NCBI GenBank assembly: GCA_002900995.3 | Contig: CM035315.1 | Location: forward strand, 2,635,826 to 2,699,825 | Length of the DNA: 64,000 nucleotides | DNA from: Ganoderma boninense | Taxonomy: Eukaryota > Basidiomycota > Agaricomycetes > Polyporales > Polyporaceae | Direction: 5' to 3' | In this document: piece after piece, positions 36,479-47,406 of the stretch | Layout of the letters: every line of letters begins with the position of its first letter | How positions within the stretch are numbered: position 1 is the stretch's first letter | Notes under the pieces: model-generated | Databases searched by the model: none | Told to the model about the DNA's origin: nothing | Seen by the model: only the letters and a program-made list of their open reading frames with translations | Made by a program: the position numbers and the translations under genes

Positions 36479-36999
36479 CTATTATATTAACAACTATTAA
36501 TCATCCCTGCGGTTTATAAATTGAGCCGCGGTTTACACATTAACTGAACCGCAGTTAATAATAAACTGCGGTGCGGTTAAGCCGCGGCTCCGGATCAAGC
36601 CTTTCGGAGGGCTGTTAACTGCGGTTACGGCTCCGGCTCAACCGCGGTTTGAGCCGTGTTCAGCCTTAAACTAACGAGCGAGAATACAGTGGGGCTTACC
36701 TGGAGACAAGAGGTCAAAACAGAGGTCTCCAGGTAGCAAAGTACAGGTCTTATATACATGTAACGGACAATGGGAACTGGGGACAATAGGTAACTATGGA
36801 CACAGGAACCAGTGGGAGAACCATGGTATGTAGTACAATGACGATGGGAGCAATGGGTAACAGGAGTTATTGTACTGCGAGAATGAGGGATGGGTTTGCT
36901 AAACAATGGAGGACAATAAGGACAACATGGGAGGCAAACTGTCCGAGAATGGAAAGAGAGATGCCGGGGTAGGCACCGAGCGTGCCGTTCATGACAGTC

Positions 37000-39751
37000 A
37001 ATCAACCAGTGGCTTCCAAGGCCTCCTGCCAATCAAATGAGGAGTTTTAATCTCCATCAAGAGAGGCTATCTCCCACTGGTCTCACAAGGAGAATCCATC
37101 TCCTCAAGGAGATGGGCCCTTGCCTATACTTACAGTAAGTACTTACTCTATGACAGTAGTTGCCAATGTGTGCAACACCCTTTAACTTTATCACACCCGG
37201 TGGGGCCTTGTCTATCCAAGTCTGAGGCAAGGCTGAAGACAGCATTGGCAATTGCTAATGGAAATTGAGCATGATGACTAGAACATGGTAGCACTCCTTA
37301 TGCTGGCACAAGGAGCCAGGGGATGTTCTCCTTAGGAATTTGATTATGGATCCAGCTGTCTCTGTGATCCCTCTCAAGGAGTGCTCATCTCCTTGAGGAG
37401 TGCCCATTCTCTTGCTGAGCCTATGCAAGACACATGCTATCACTAACATCAAAAACTAGGTCATAATCTGGAGATTTCCTATATGAAACCTAGAACCCAG
37501 GCCCTCTAGTGCAGCTGTGCCTATCCCTCTAGCTTCACACACCTATCTCTGCACCTCAGGCTGGAGTGCACCAAGCCTAGGAGCAGGGCACATTTTCTGA
37601 TAAAGAGAGTAGGCATAATGTTGTATATGCAGTCATGTAGTACTGAACATTGTGCTATCAGTTGCTAACATTGTTGAATTTTAGAATTTGTAGGATGCTG
37701 GTATTATAATTAGTTGTTAAGAAAAATCAGAGAGGCTTATAAAACAAGCTAGAGCATCAATGAGCACTTATGCAGTGAGAGTGGAGCAGGACTTGACAGT
37801 CAGGCTGAAGACAAGATGTGTTGAGCAAGTATGTATGAGTGAGAATACAACAAGGCTTGCCTAGAGACAAGAGGTCAAAAGTGAGGTCTCCAGGCAGCAA
37901 TGTACAGGATTTATATATCACAAATATATCTTAAGATGATAACAACCACTTTAAGTACATAAACATTGATACTTACATTGAGACTTGACACACCAGTAGT
38001 GCACCCCAGTTTGCAGTCTCTTTGTCTATCAAGTCTATTGCTCTAACAGCAATATTATTATATTTACACATTATATATGTCTCAAAAAGCATTCACTCTA
38101 ATATATCCAAGTCCTAGTGTAACAACTAGTCTTTGGCTAACATACTTAACTGTTGAATAAGTGTTCAAAAGTTAAGACATAACATTAGACTGAAAACTTT
38201 TGAGCTCCACCTATCTAGGTGTAGAGGACCCACACACCATGCAACAGACTGTCACTATAGCAGTCTAGGGGTGCTTGTTATTTGGAGGGCCTTCAAAGAG
38301 ACCAATGGACTATTAATAATCTATTAGTTACAATGACCAGTAATGAATTACTGGGCAGGTAAGTGCAAAAGAGAGCAAGTATATAGGAACAAAGCTGTAG
38401 GCTGCTCCCAGAACCTAATATTGTTTAGTCAACAAAGGTTTGTGCAAAGTAGAAGACCACCACCTGTACCACCAAAAGGCATTGTACCTATAACTCTAGT
38501 ACAATCACCAAATACAGCATCAACCAAAAGTTGGCCAACTATTATAATCGATAAGGTATAAATTAACTGATCTTATAGGCTATGCTTCCCGGGGGTGCTT
38601 GTAACACTGAACTGTGACATAGGAATACATTTCATACTCAGCTTACCATCCTTCTACAGTTATGCAATTAAAGACTACAACACATACTTACTAAGCTGGC
38701 TCTAGCATGGGGTTAGGACCATTGCTACAACACAAATTCTAGGGTTAAACTGTTATTGAGTAAACATTGCACTCTTGTTATCCATTGATGATGTACAGAT
38801 TACTCTAATTAGTCTTATGATTCAATTGTAGTTGAATAAGTAATTCTCTATGATTCATAGGCAATCACTCCTGGAGAAAGGTCTCCATTTATAATTGACT
38901 GCTTAATCTTTCATGATTCTATTATAAGTCTAGTAAGAATGCACATGTTATACAACTTCAATATAATGCAGTCTACTTATATGGGTAGTATGTAATATAC
39001 TTAGACCCAAGCCAAAGTAGCCCTTAATTTTGAGTGAGAACTTTTAGAAATTCCTTAACAGCCCTTAACAGCCCTTAAACGGCCTTATCAACTCTTTGAT
39101 CAAATAAGTAGGTAAAAAGTCAAAAATAAGATGGAGCACAGCTATAATTGTGCCCAAAGTCTGTCAAGTTGCAGGTTCTATAACTTACCTTGTGCTCACC
39201 CTCCTGTCTCTATATTTTGATGGTAGCTTTTCAATTGATAGAAAAACACTTTTGCAAAGTTTCATAAACATCTGACAGAAACTTGAGCCACAGCAGCAGG
39301 TGCTTTCTAATCCTCAAAGACAACTGGTCAAGATGTGCCAAATTGCACCATCAATAACTTCACCTTCAAATGACAGCTAGCCTTCAAACTCTGTACATAA
39401 CCTATCATAGGATTCAAAAATATGTATGCAAAGCTTTGTGATCATCAGACTCCATATAGATAAACAGAAGCCTCCACTTCTCTGCTCAGTGCTAAGACAG
39501 GTAGATTCTTGTAGATGAGGCAAGTTTCATTGTTAATATCTTGCAGCATATGCTATCTCTGAAAACACCACTTTGTACATCTCTCAGTCTAGGCTCCAAA
39601 CAATATGTTTCCAAAGTTTTGTCCCAACATATTAAGAAACACCTGAGCAGGAGCTTTAATTTTAGCCTCCAAAATACAGTCCAGACTCCAGCATATAAGC
39701 ATGTTACCAAGCCAGTCAGGAAATTCTGAAAGTTCTGCAGTTACTACATAC
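37000..39751. repeat. AT-rich, CpG-poor block with repeat relics
   Basis: No coding frame of substance on either strand. Between about 38,000 and 39,700 I saw only a handful of CG dinucleotides. A worn piece of the Gypsy LTR lies at 37,728-37,925. The rest looks like unidentifiable decayed repeats. Confidence 0.6.
37728..37925 (-). repeat. Decayed partial Gypsy LTR
   Basis: It aligns with the left part of the Gypsy LTR (CACTTATGCAGTGAGAGTGG, GACAAGATGTGTTGAG, GACAAGAGGTCAAAAG, GAGGTCTCCAGG). Nearly all the changes are C to T or G to A. The rest of the LTR is absent. Confidence 0.75.
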
Positions 39752-40436
39752 TAAGGCTGAACACGGTTACAGTTAACACTGTGGTTAACAATTAACTGAG
39801 CTGCACCTTGAGCCGCAGTTATACAAGCCACGGCTTACTGTTAACCGCAGTGCAGTTAACTGCGGCTCCGGATCAAGGGTACAATAGAACACTTAAAACC
39901 GCAGTTTAACCGTGGTTTACAATGCTGTATTAAATACATAATATTTACATATTTAATACTATTGTACTGCCTGGGAATTGAACCAGAGGCCCGGTGTGTT
40001 GGAACAGCCATGCTAACCACTGCACCATGGGCTCTTAATAAGCCTACACATATGTATAATCATATACCAACGACCTTTTAGCTCTTATCTTATCTTATCT
40101 ATCTTATCTTATCTTATCTCAGTAAGTAAGAGTACTTATTATATTACTTACCAATGGCTGTAATGGTCTGTTGGTGTAGTGGTTAGTACGCCTAATCGAA
40201 TGAATGCAGAGCCCTGAGGTCTCTGGTTCAATTCCCGGTTGGAACACTATTATATTAACAACTATTAATTATCCCTGCGGTTTATCAATTGAGCCGCGGT
40301 TTACATATTAACTGAACCGCGGTTAATAATAAACTGCGGTGCAGTTAAGGTGCGGCTCTGGATCACGCCTTTCGGAGCACTGATAACTGCGGCTACGGCT
40401 CCGGCTCAACCGCGGTTCGAGCCATGTTCAGCCTTA
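39752..40436. mobile_element. hAT-like MITE, copy 2, same family as 35,979-36,668
   Basis: This 685-bp copy has the same terminal repeats (one mismatch at the right end) and a perfect 8-bp target duplication, CTACATAC, at 39,744-39,751 and 40,437-40,444. It keeps the two divergent tRNA-like units (39,968-40,034 minus; 40,167-40,247 plus) and the CTTAT run (40,084-40,119). Two copies with different duplications prove transposition of this exact unit. Confidence 0.9.
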
Positions 40437-40836
40437 CTACATACTCATCAATTAGGTCTGCTAGCAATAGCCTCCTTTAACCAAGTCCTAATGTGAAATG
40501 TTTTACTATATAATCTGCCAACATCACAGATATAAACAAAACTAGAAAAGAGCAAAAAATAACTCTAGTGTGTTTGAGGTGACAACCCTATGCAGTCTGA
40601 AGTAGGGGCACTAAGCCAGGGGCCTGTGGGTGAGATTCTGTCTAATGTCACAGCCAATTGACTGTGCCACCAAACAAGTAAACAAAGGGGCTCACTGATG
40701 GGCCACACAGGAGGTAGCAACAGAAGGAAAGATGGTGGATTGCCTAGACTAGAAGGCACAAAGTGGCAGGGGCTGTTAAGCTGCATATAGTGGAAGGGAG
40801 GAAAGAACAGAAGACAAAATCTGAGGTTCTTGATCA

Positions 40837-41262
40837 TGTTGAAGTCGGTGCTGTAGCGCCCGCAGTTTTGATCGCACCAAGTCTGCGATCGCACTGTACG
40901 TAGATTGCAGTGTCCCCTACTTACCCTACTTTTCATTTCATTACAGTAGCACATCTCATAGAGATACAACATCGTCTTCATTAGAGGCTCCAACTAGCTT
41001 AGATCTGCATCCTGCTCTACTTTACACTGTACAGTCTGCAATTCTTGCTCCCTGGGCGCCATAACAGTGCTAGTAGCACAGCGTTACATACTCTACCTAG
41101 CACGTGCTCCATGAGCTGTATCGACGCCTCTGTCAGGCTCTGTGTCCTTAGACTTTACAGAGCTTGACACAGGTGAGTAGCATATCTTAGTTTCCTGCAA
41201 TATAGACTTTACAGAGCTTGACACCGGCCATTGTGACGTCTTGAGGGCCACTGCAGCCAACA
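40837..41262 (+). mobile_element. Solo Copia LTR with 5-bp target duplication
   Basis: A complete LTR (TGTTGAAGTCGG to GCAGCCAACA) is flanked by GATCA on both sides (40,832-40,836 and 41,263-41,267). No internal sequence is present, so it results from LTR-LTR recombination. It matches the LTRs of the Copia element at 56,949. Confidence 0.92.
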
Positions 41263-41831
41263 GATCACACATCACAGACCTTTATATACGACATAGGAAA
41301 GGTGCACAGACCATGAGTTTGGGGCAGGTTCTGAGACCTGTCACAGGTGAGAGAATGATCTAAGAATAAGATAAGATAGGAAAAGATATAAGATAAAGAG
41401 AGGAGAGATAAGATAAAGCAAAAGATAACTTGTCCTAATACAATGGCTATCTAAGCTGAACCAAACATAGCACAAAAAATAGTGACAAATATAGGCTAAA
41501 ATTGCACAGTCATCTTGACTTATACTAGGATGGTGTTGGTACACACACATTGTAACTCTTCATTAGATTTTCTAATGAAGAACTAGATGTAAATTTAGAG
41601 CTTACTAGTGAGCTCTCATAGCCTACTATTATTGAAGTGCTCTGAATCTTCATACATAGTAAGCAGTTGCCAAAATGGGCTACTAGTACAATTTCTTGTT
41701 ATTGGGCATCAAAGTGAAGCCAGTGCAAATATGGTAAAAATAAGTATGTAAATGAGGTCACAGGGTAGAGAAAACCAACGACAACAGCAACTTGGTGGAA
41801 AAACTAGTACAGCATATGCTCACATGACAAA
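41263..41831. other. AT-rich spacer, nothing recognised
   Basis: AT-rich sequence between a solo Copia LTR and a decayed Gypsy LTR. An AAGATAAGATA-like purine run lies at 41,356-41,425. No gene is seen. Confidence 0.5.
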
Positions 41832-42279
41832 TGTCATAAATGGCCTACTCAGCACCTATCCTGGTGTCTTACATTCCCTTTTTAGACAGTTTGCCTCCCA
41901 TATTATCCTAGTTGTTCTCAGTTTTTTTTTTAGCAAACCCATCCCTTGTTCTCAAATACAACAACTCCTGTTCTCCTATTGTTTCTGTGGTCATTGTACT
42001 ATATATCATTGTTCACCTACCAGTTCCTGTGTCTATAGTTACCTATTGTCAAGGGTTTCCATTGTCCGTTACATGTATATAAGGCCTGTACTTCACTGCT
42101 TAGAGACCTCTTGTTTCTAGGTAAGCCTTGCTGTATTCTCACTTGTTAGTTACTTGCTCAATACATCTTGTCTCCAGCCTGACTGTCAAGCCTTGCTCCA
42201 CTCTCACTGCATAAGTGCTTGTTGATGCCCTTGCTCATCTTGTTAGTCTTCCTAATCTTACTCAACAGCCAGTCATAAG
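41832..42279 (+). repeat. Decayed Gypsy LTR in plus orientation
   Basis: It starts TGTCATAAATGG and ends near AACAGCCAGTCATAAGA, with TATATAAGGCCTGTACTT as promoter-like core. It corresponds over its whole length to the Gypsy LTR at 29,905-30,364 read in the opposite direction. CG sites are largely TG or CA. Confidence 0.8.
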
Positions 42280-44013
42280 AACAGATAGCAGGATGCATCT
42301 GATGATGACATCTAATCTTCGTCTATAATATAGGTTTCTGAAGAAAGATGTCAAGTCCCCAGGTTTTCCTCCCACCATCCTCTTCTGCTCTACCCCAATC
42401 TTCAAGCATGGTTGCTCTTAGTAGAACCTAAGAAAGAAGAAGGGAGAATTCTATGTCTTCTAAGCACTTGGGCAGTTCTGTAATCATAGATAAGTACTAG
42501 GCATGTTTGTAGTACAGTGTGTATATGCACATATACTCCCTTCTTTTCTCCTATTTTTCAAAAATCTTCTCACAAACACACTGAAATACATTGTCCTAGA
42601 TGATGTAAATGGTATGTTGATTTTGACACTGCAGGTTCTGATGCCACTAACTCTGAGCAATAATGAGACTGGTTTACACATCTCAATGCTGGAAAAAATT
42701 TCACCTAGATATGAGAAACATAGCCCAACCCCACATCTCAAAGAGATTGAGGTATGTCTGTCTATTGCTGTGGGTTCTCCCTATTCACCAACTCTTATCT
42801 CCACTTTCTCCTTCTGCATCCCATGCAACCATAACCTTGGTCTCCTCCCTTGTCCATACATACATCAACACACCCATGGCCCATTGGCAATGAGGAGCTC
42901 TTTGTTATTAGCAGTTGTCTCCTCACCTAAACTGCTATAGAGAATTGACATGGCAAGCAAAGTGGTGCTGATACTAATGGTAAGGCCAACAGTGATGCTG
43001 ATACCATCCCTGAGCTTTCAATAGAGGAAAGGTCTGTATTTGAATCAATCTTGCTACTTACAAATGCACTTGTTGTTCTTGTCACTGTGCACTGTGGTAG
43101 CTTGGGTGACTGTTACTGCAATAAATGTGCTGTGAGCACAATGTTGTAATTATATTGCAGATAAATATGAATAGTACCCCCACTAGCTAGCCATCTTTCC
43201 TCTCTCCAGGAGTTTTATAAATGTTTCTCATCCCCCATCCCCTTCCCCTCTGAGGAGTTTGGTCTCCAGGAGTTTACCTGTCACCACACCAAGAGGCAAG
43301 GTCACCTCCCAGTCCAGGAACAGATCTCCTATGTACTTGTGGATTATGCAGAGGATTGCCTTCGCTACTGTCATAAGGAGCACTTGGTGTAAAGCCCTGC
43401 CCCCATCTGTCCCTCTATCCCAGCTGTTGCCCAGGCCAGTTCGTGTATAGACTCCTGTCTGGACCACTGCTTCTCACTTTCCACCTCCACCCCTAGAGTA
43501 CTGGATCTCAGCCACCCTGCTCCCTGGTTTCAACCTCCCAGCCCTCCATGTTCTGGCCATCTAGCGCATCACTGATCAACTAGAGTGGATTAGCGCAAAT
43601 ATCAACATGCATAGCTTAGAGTAGACACACCCTTAGCAACGACAGATCAAGTGGTTCTGTAAGGAGGTCAGGAAGATTGGTTTTAAGGAGCTGAAGAAAA
43701 ACTTCTCTAAGGTAGTAGAAAACATTGCAAAGCTAGACACGTTTGGGGACTTAGACTGGGTAGTAGTTTAGATACACAATGGCTATAGGTACTTAGTTTG
43801 AACCCGCATGACTTAGGTGATAGGCCTAGAACACCCTCCAATGAGTCCTCTGCAGATGAGGAAGAGACTCCCCATCCACTATCCCAGTTGCCAACCTGTC
43901 CACCTTCACCTACTTCCACTTTTGAGGCCTTACAAAACCCAGCAACATGGCAGTTTCATAGTGTAGAATATGCAACACTTGAGGAAGCTGCACAGGCAGC
44001 AGGCACACATTAA
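42280..44013. other. Repeat-like block, no gene recognised
   Basis: Frames here are short. The piece at 43,798-44,013 (plus) reads as a Ser/Pro/Glu-rich peptide without start or domain, and 43,228-43,467 (minus) likewise lacks any known motif. It is probably remnants of retroelement coding sequence. Confidence 0.45.
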
Positions 44014-44404
44014 TGTCATAAACTGCCCACTCGGTGCCTACTCCAGTGCCTCACTTTCCCTTTTTGGACAGTTTGCCTCCCACGTTGTCCTTATTGTCCT
44101 CCATTGTTTAGCAAACCCGTCCCTTGTTCTTGCAGTACAATAACTCCTGTAACCCATTGTTCCCGTCGTCATTGTACTACATACCATTGTTCTTCCACTG
44201 GTTCCCGTGTCCATAGTTACCTATTGTCCCCAGTTCCCATTGTCCGTTACATGTATATAAGGCTTGTACTTTGCTACCTGGAGACCTCAGTTTTGACCTC
44301 TTGTCTCCAGGTAAGCCCCACTGTATTCTCGCTCGTTAGTTACTCACTCAATACATCTTGTCTCTAGCCTGACTGTCAAGCCCTGCTCCGCTCTTGCTGC
44401 ACAA
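44014..44404 (+). repeat. Gypsy LTR, right end cut off by a second Gypsy element
   Basis: It begins TGTCATAAACTGCCC and runs to TTGCTGCACAA, where the expected continuation stops and another LTR starts. This is a plus-oriented copy truncated at the junction. Confidence 0.8.
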
Positions 44405-44874
44405 TGTTACAACTGGCTGTCGAGTAAGATCAGGGAGGCTTACGAGATGAGCAAGGGTGTTGACGAGCGCTTGTGCAGCGAGAGTGGAGCAAGGCTCAAC
44501 AGTCAGGCTGGGGACAAGAGTGTATTGAGTGAAGTATCTACAAGGGAAATACAGTGGGGCTCACCTAGGGACAAGAGGTTGAAACTAGGGTCCCCAGGTA
44601 GCAGGCTACAATCCTTATATACATGTGCAGGTCCATGGGAATGGAGTACAATAGTAACTATGGTCGTGGGAACAGTAAGGGAGAACAATGGTGTAGGGAA
44701 CAATAGCGATGGAAAACAACAGGGGAACAATGGGGAGACAGGAGCTATTGTACTTAGAAACAATGTGGAGGGTTTACAATGCTATGGAGAACAACGAGGA
44801 CGACATTGGAAGTAAACTAATCGAGAAAGGAAACCTGGGTGCTAAGGCAGGCACCAAACGGGGTGTTTGTAACA
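44405..44874 (-). repeat. 3' LTR of Gypsy element 2
   Basis: It shares blocks with the element 1 LTR (GACAAGAGGTTGAAACTAG, TTATATACATG, GGAAAGG) but differs more than the other copies, with TGTTA ends instead of TGTCA. Confidence 0.8.
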
Positions 44875-44900
44875 GTACCCCCCTCCTAAGGGTTGTGCCC

Positions 44901-45936
44901 TCATGACCGAGTCTTCTTGTTGAGAGGACCAGGGGCCTCTGGGTGTGTCGAATGGAATTTCTTTACTACCAGTGGTGCGTTGCTCAGGTCTGCTGCGTCT
45001 TCCCAGCTGTCTTGCTTGGGGCCCCATCCCTTCCAGTGGACGAGGTACTGCAGCTTCTTCCACCGCCCATAGCGGCGGGACTCTAGTACTGCTTCAACTT
45101 TGTACTCCTCTTCTCCTTCTACTTCAATGGGAGCTGGTTCAGGTGGGTGTTGACCAGGGAGTTTGCTCTCTTTGTGTGGGAGTAGCAAGGATACATGGAA
45201 TACCAGGTGCATTGTGAGGTCCTTTGGGAGTTTGAGTTCATATGCCAGGTTGCCTACTTTGTGTTTGACTGGGTAAGGGCCTACATAGCAGTCAACCAAC
45301 TTCTTTGATACTCTGGGAACACGGAAGTTCCTTGTGTCAAGCCACACCTTCTGGCCCTCCTTGAACTCTGGAGCGTCTTGTACGTAACAGTCATAGTACT
45401 CCTTCATCCGTTCAGCTGTTAGAGCCAGTGCTGCAGTCGCATCCTCTTAGGCACATCGTAGCTCCTCACGTCGTTCGTCTGCTGTGGGCACTGCCATAGA
45501 CAACATGGGGATGTGGAACTGGGGTTCAAAGCCGTACATGAGGTAGAAGGGTGAATATCCTGTCGACGAGTGCGAGTGTGAGTTGAAGGCAAACTCTGCT
45601 ATCGGCATCCACTTGACCCAATCATTGCGGTGTTATGTGCAGTACATGCGCAACTACGCTTCAATCTCCTGGTTCCACTGTTCGGATTGGCCATCTGTCT
45701 GGGGGTGATAGGCTGTGGACATTGCACTTTCTATATCAAAGCTTTTAAGGATTGCATGGAAGAGCTTCCTAGAGAACTGTGGTCCTCGGTCAGAGACTAT
45801 CTTGCGCGGCAGGCCATGAAGACGGAAGTGCTCTCGGATGAAGTTGTCTGCAGCTCCTTCAGCATCGATCTCCTCAGTACAGGGGATAAGATGGATCATC
45901 TTTCCATGTTGATCGACAATAAGTTGGAGCACATTG
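44901..45936 (-). pseudogene. Gypsy 2 integrase and chromodomain (broken)
   Basis: Right to left: the integrase core (LIVDQHGKMIHLIPC, SDRGPQFSRKLF, STAYHPQTDGQSEQWNQE), then MKEYYDCYVQDAPEFKEGQK, then a complete chromodomain (EEEYKVEAVLESRRYGRWKK, YLVHWKGWGPKQDSWED). It ends NKKTRS at 44,901. The chromodomain directs insertion to marked chromatin. At least one stop lies between the core and the C-terminal part (near 45,450), and RT and protease are absent. Confidence 0.88.
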
Positions 45937-47406
45937 TGTTGGCTGCAGTGGCCCTCAGGACGTCACAATGGCCGGTGTCAAGCTCTGTAAAGTCTATATT
46001 GCTGGAAACTAAGATATGCTGCTCACCTGTGTCAAGCTCTATAAAGTCTAAGGACACAGAGCCTGACAGAGGCGTTGATACAGCTCATGGAGCATGTGCT
46101 AGGTAGAGTATGTAACGCTGTGCTACTAGCACCGTTATGGCACCCAGGGAGCGAGAATTGCAGACTGTACAGTGTAAAGTAGAGCAGGATGCAGATCTAA
46201 GCTAGTTGGAGCCTCTAATGAAGACGATGTTGTATCTCTATGGGATGTGCTATTCTAACGAAACAAAAAATGCCCCAGGACCCAGGTAGGGGACACTGCA
46301 ATGTACGTACGGTGCGATCGTAGACTTGGTGCGATCAAAACGGCGGGCGCTACAGCACCGACTTCAACACTCTCCCCTGATCGCTCAAGTCCCCAATCCA
46401 AGCATCTTCACCATCTCAAGCACCTTGGGCTTGGGCAGCGACTTGGTCAGGATGTCAGCAGGCATGTGTGACGTGCGCAGGTGCACCACCGCCCCTTGGC
46501 CACCTCATCCCGCAGCCAGTAGAAGCGCAGGTCCAGGTGCTTCATCCGCCCATGGTGCTCTGGGTTCTTCATCACAGAGAGGGCAGAGAGGTTGTCGATG
46601 CGCATGCGGGAGGCAGAGGAGAAGCTGTAGCCAAACTCAGTGAGCAGATTGTGCAGCCAGAGCATCTCCTGCCCACACGAGACTGCAGTGATAAACTCAG
46701 CCTCTGTGGTGGACAGGGTGATGAGGGACTGGAGGTGACTTGACCAAGAGATGGCTCCAGTGCCCATCTTGATCACATAGCCAGAGGTGGAGCGACCAGT
46801 GTCAGGGCAGCCAGTGTGGTCTGCGTCGGTGTAGGAGGTGAACAGCTCTGACTCTGGCGAAGGAGCGTAGGTGAGCTTGTAGTCGAGAGTGCCCTTGATG
46901 TAGCAGAACAGGTGCTTGACTGCCTTCCAGTGCGCCATGCCAGGGTGCTGGGAGAAGCATGCAAGGTTGCCTACAGTGCGAGCAATGTCTGGACGAGTGG
47001 CCACTGCAAGATAAAACAACGAGCCGACTGCCTGGCTGTAGGGGATGTCCTGCATCGCACGGATGTCTACTGGCGATGTGGGAGCCATGTCTGCACTGAG
47101 GCGGAGGCCAGGGTCCATGGGGGTGCTGACTGGGTCACAGTTGGAGAAGCTGTATCGCTCGAGGATGTCCAGGGAGTACTGGCACTGCGAGATGGACAGG
47201 GAACACTGCGAGCGGTTGCGCTCAATCTGCACATCCAGGAGCCACGACATGGGGCCCAGATCGCGCAGCTTGAAGTGCTTACACAGGTCGTCCTTGACTC
47301 GCTGGATGGCCGCATTGTCCTTGCCTGCAATGGTGATGTCATCAACGAAGACAGGGATGATGAGACGCACGCTATCATGCAGGTACACCCCACCTGAGCA
47401 TCCCAC
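45937..47406 (-). mobile_element. Copia element 2, truncated, 3' LTR plus RT/RNase H end
   Basis: It holds a 3' LTR (45,937-46,369), a polypurine tract (TCAGGGGAGAG on the minus strand just inside) and the C-terminal third of pol. It is a close relative of the open element at 57,525-61,709 but stops upstream of the RT active site at about 47,406. Confidence 0.9.
46440..47406 (-). pseudogene. Copia 2 RT C-terminal and RNase H domains (truncated)
   Basis: It keeps the RT active site (VFVDDITIAGKD), the TP/MDPG region (CDPVSTPMDPGLRLSAD) and RNase H (YTDADHTGCPDTGRSTSGYV, LSTTEAEFI). An 8-base deletion after DEVAKGR puts the end out of frame (near 46,490). Compared with the open copy, most amino-acid changes are C-to-T or G-to-A in origin: Cys for Arg several times, His for Arg, Thr for Ala, Ser for Gly. 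Confidence 0.9.

Larger units (their letters stand above)
35979..36668. mobile_element. hAT-like MITE, copy 1, carrying two divergent tRNA-like units
   Basis: It has 15-bp terminal inverted repeats (TAAGGCTGAACACGG and its complement) and a perfect 8-bp target duplication, AACTAACG, at 35,971-35,978 and 36,669-36,676, inside a Gypsy LTR. An 8-bp duplication is typical of hAT transposons. Both ends are full of short subterminal motifs (GCGGTTAA, TTAACCGC, GAGCCGCGG). The centre holds two outward-facing tRNA-like units and a CTTAT microsatellite. There is no coding frame, so it must be moved in trans. Confidence 0.88.
29905..36996 (-). mobile_element. Ty3/Gypsy chromovirus, decayed, with a nested inverted-repeat element
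   Basis: The element reads right to left: 5' LTR (36996 to about 35852, interrupted by a 690-bp insertion), gag (about 35,505-34,098), protease-RT-RNase H-integrase-chromodomain pol (about 33,940-30,391), polypurine tract, and 3' LTR (30,364-29,905). LTRs begin TGTCATGAACGG on the minus strand. No matching target duplication is visible: the left flank is CGTCC and the right flank GTCAA, so one edge may have been rearranged. Stops, a frame shift in gag and a deletion between RT and RNase H make it non-autonomous. Confidence 0.9.
35852..36996 (-). repeat. 5' LTR of Gypsy element 1, split by a 690-bp insertion
   Basis: The LTR occupies 36,996-36,677 and 35,970-35,852. Between them lies an inverted-repeat element with its 8-bp target duplication. 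The inner edge is less certain because the last bases (TCGTAAGA rather than TCGTGACA) differ from the other LTR. Confidence 0.8.
44405..45936 (-). mobile_element. Gypsy chromovirus 2, 3' end only
   Basis: It contains a 3' LTR (44,405-44,874, bounded by TGTTAC and GTAACA), a polypurine tract (44,875-44,892) and the integrase C-terminal half with chromodomain. The 5' part is gone; the sequence stops where a Copia LTR begins at 45,937. It is a related but distinct subfamily from element 1. Confidence 0.88.

Noticed and set aside
29905..36996. 5-bp target duplication around Gypsy element 1
   Set aside because: The left flank CGTCC and right flank GTCAA do not match, so no duplication can be claimed.
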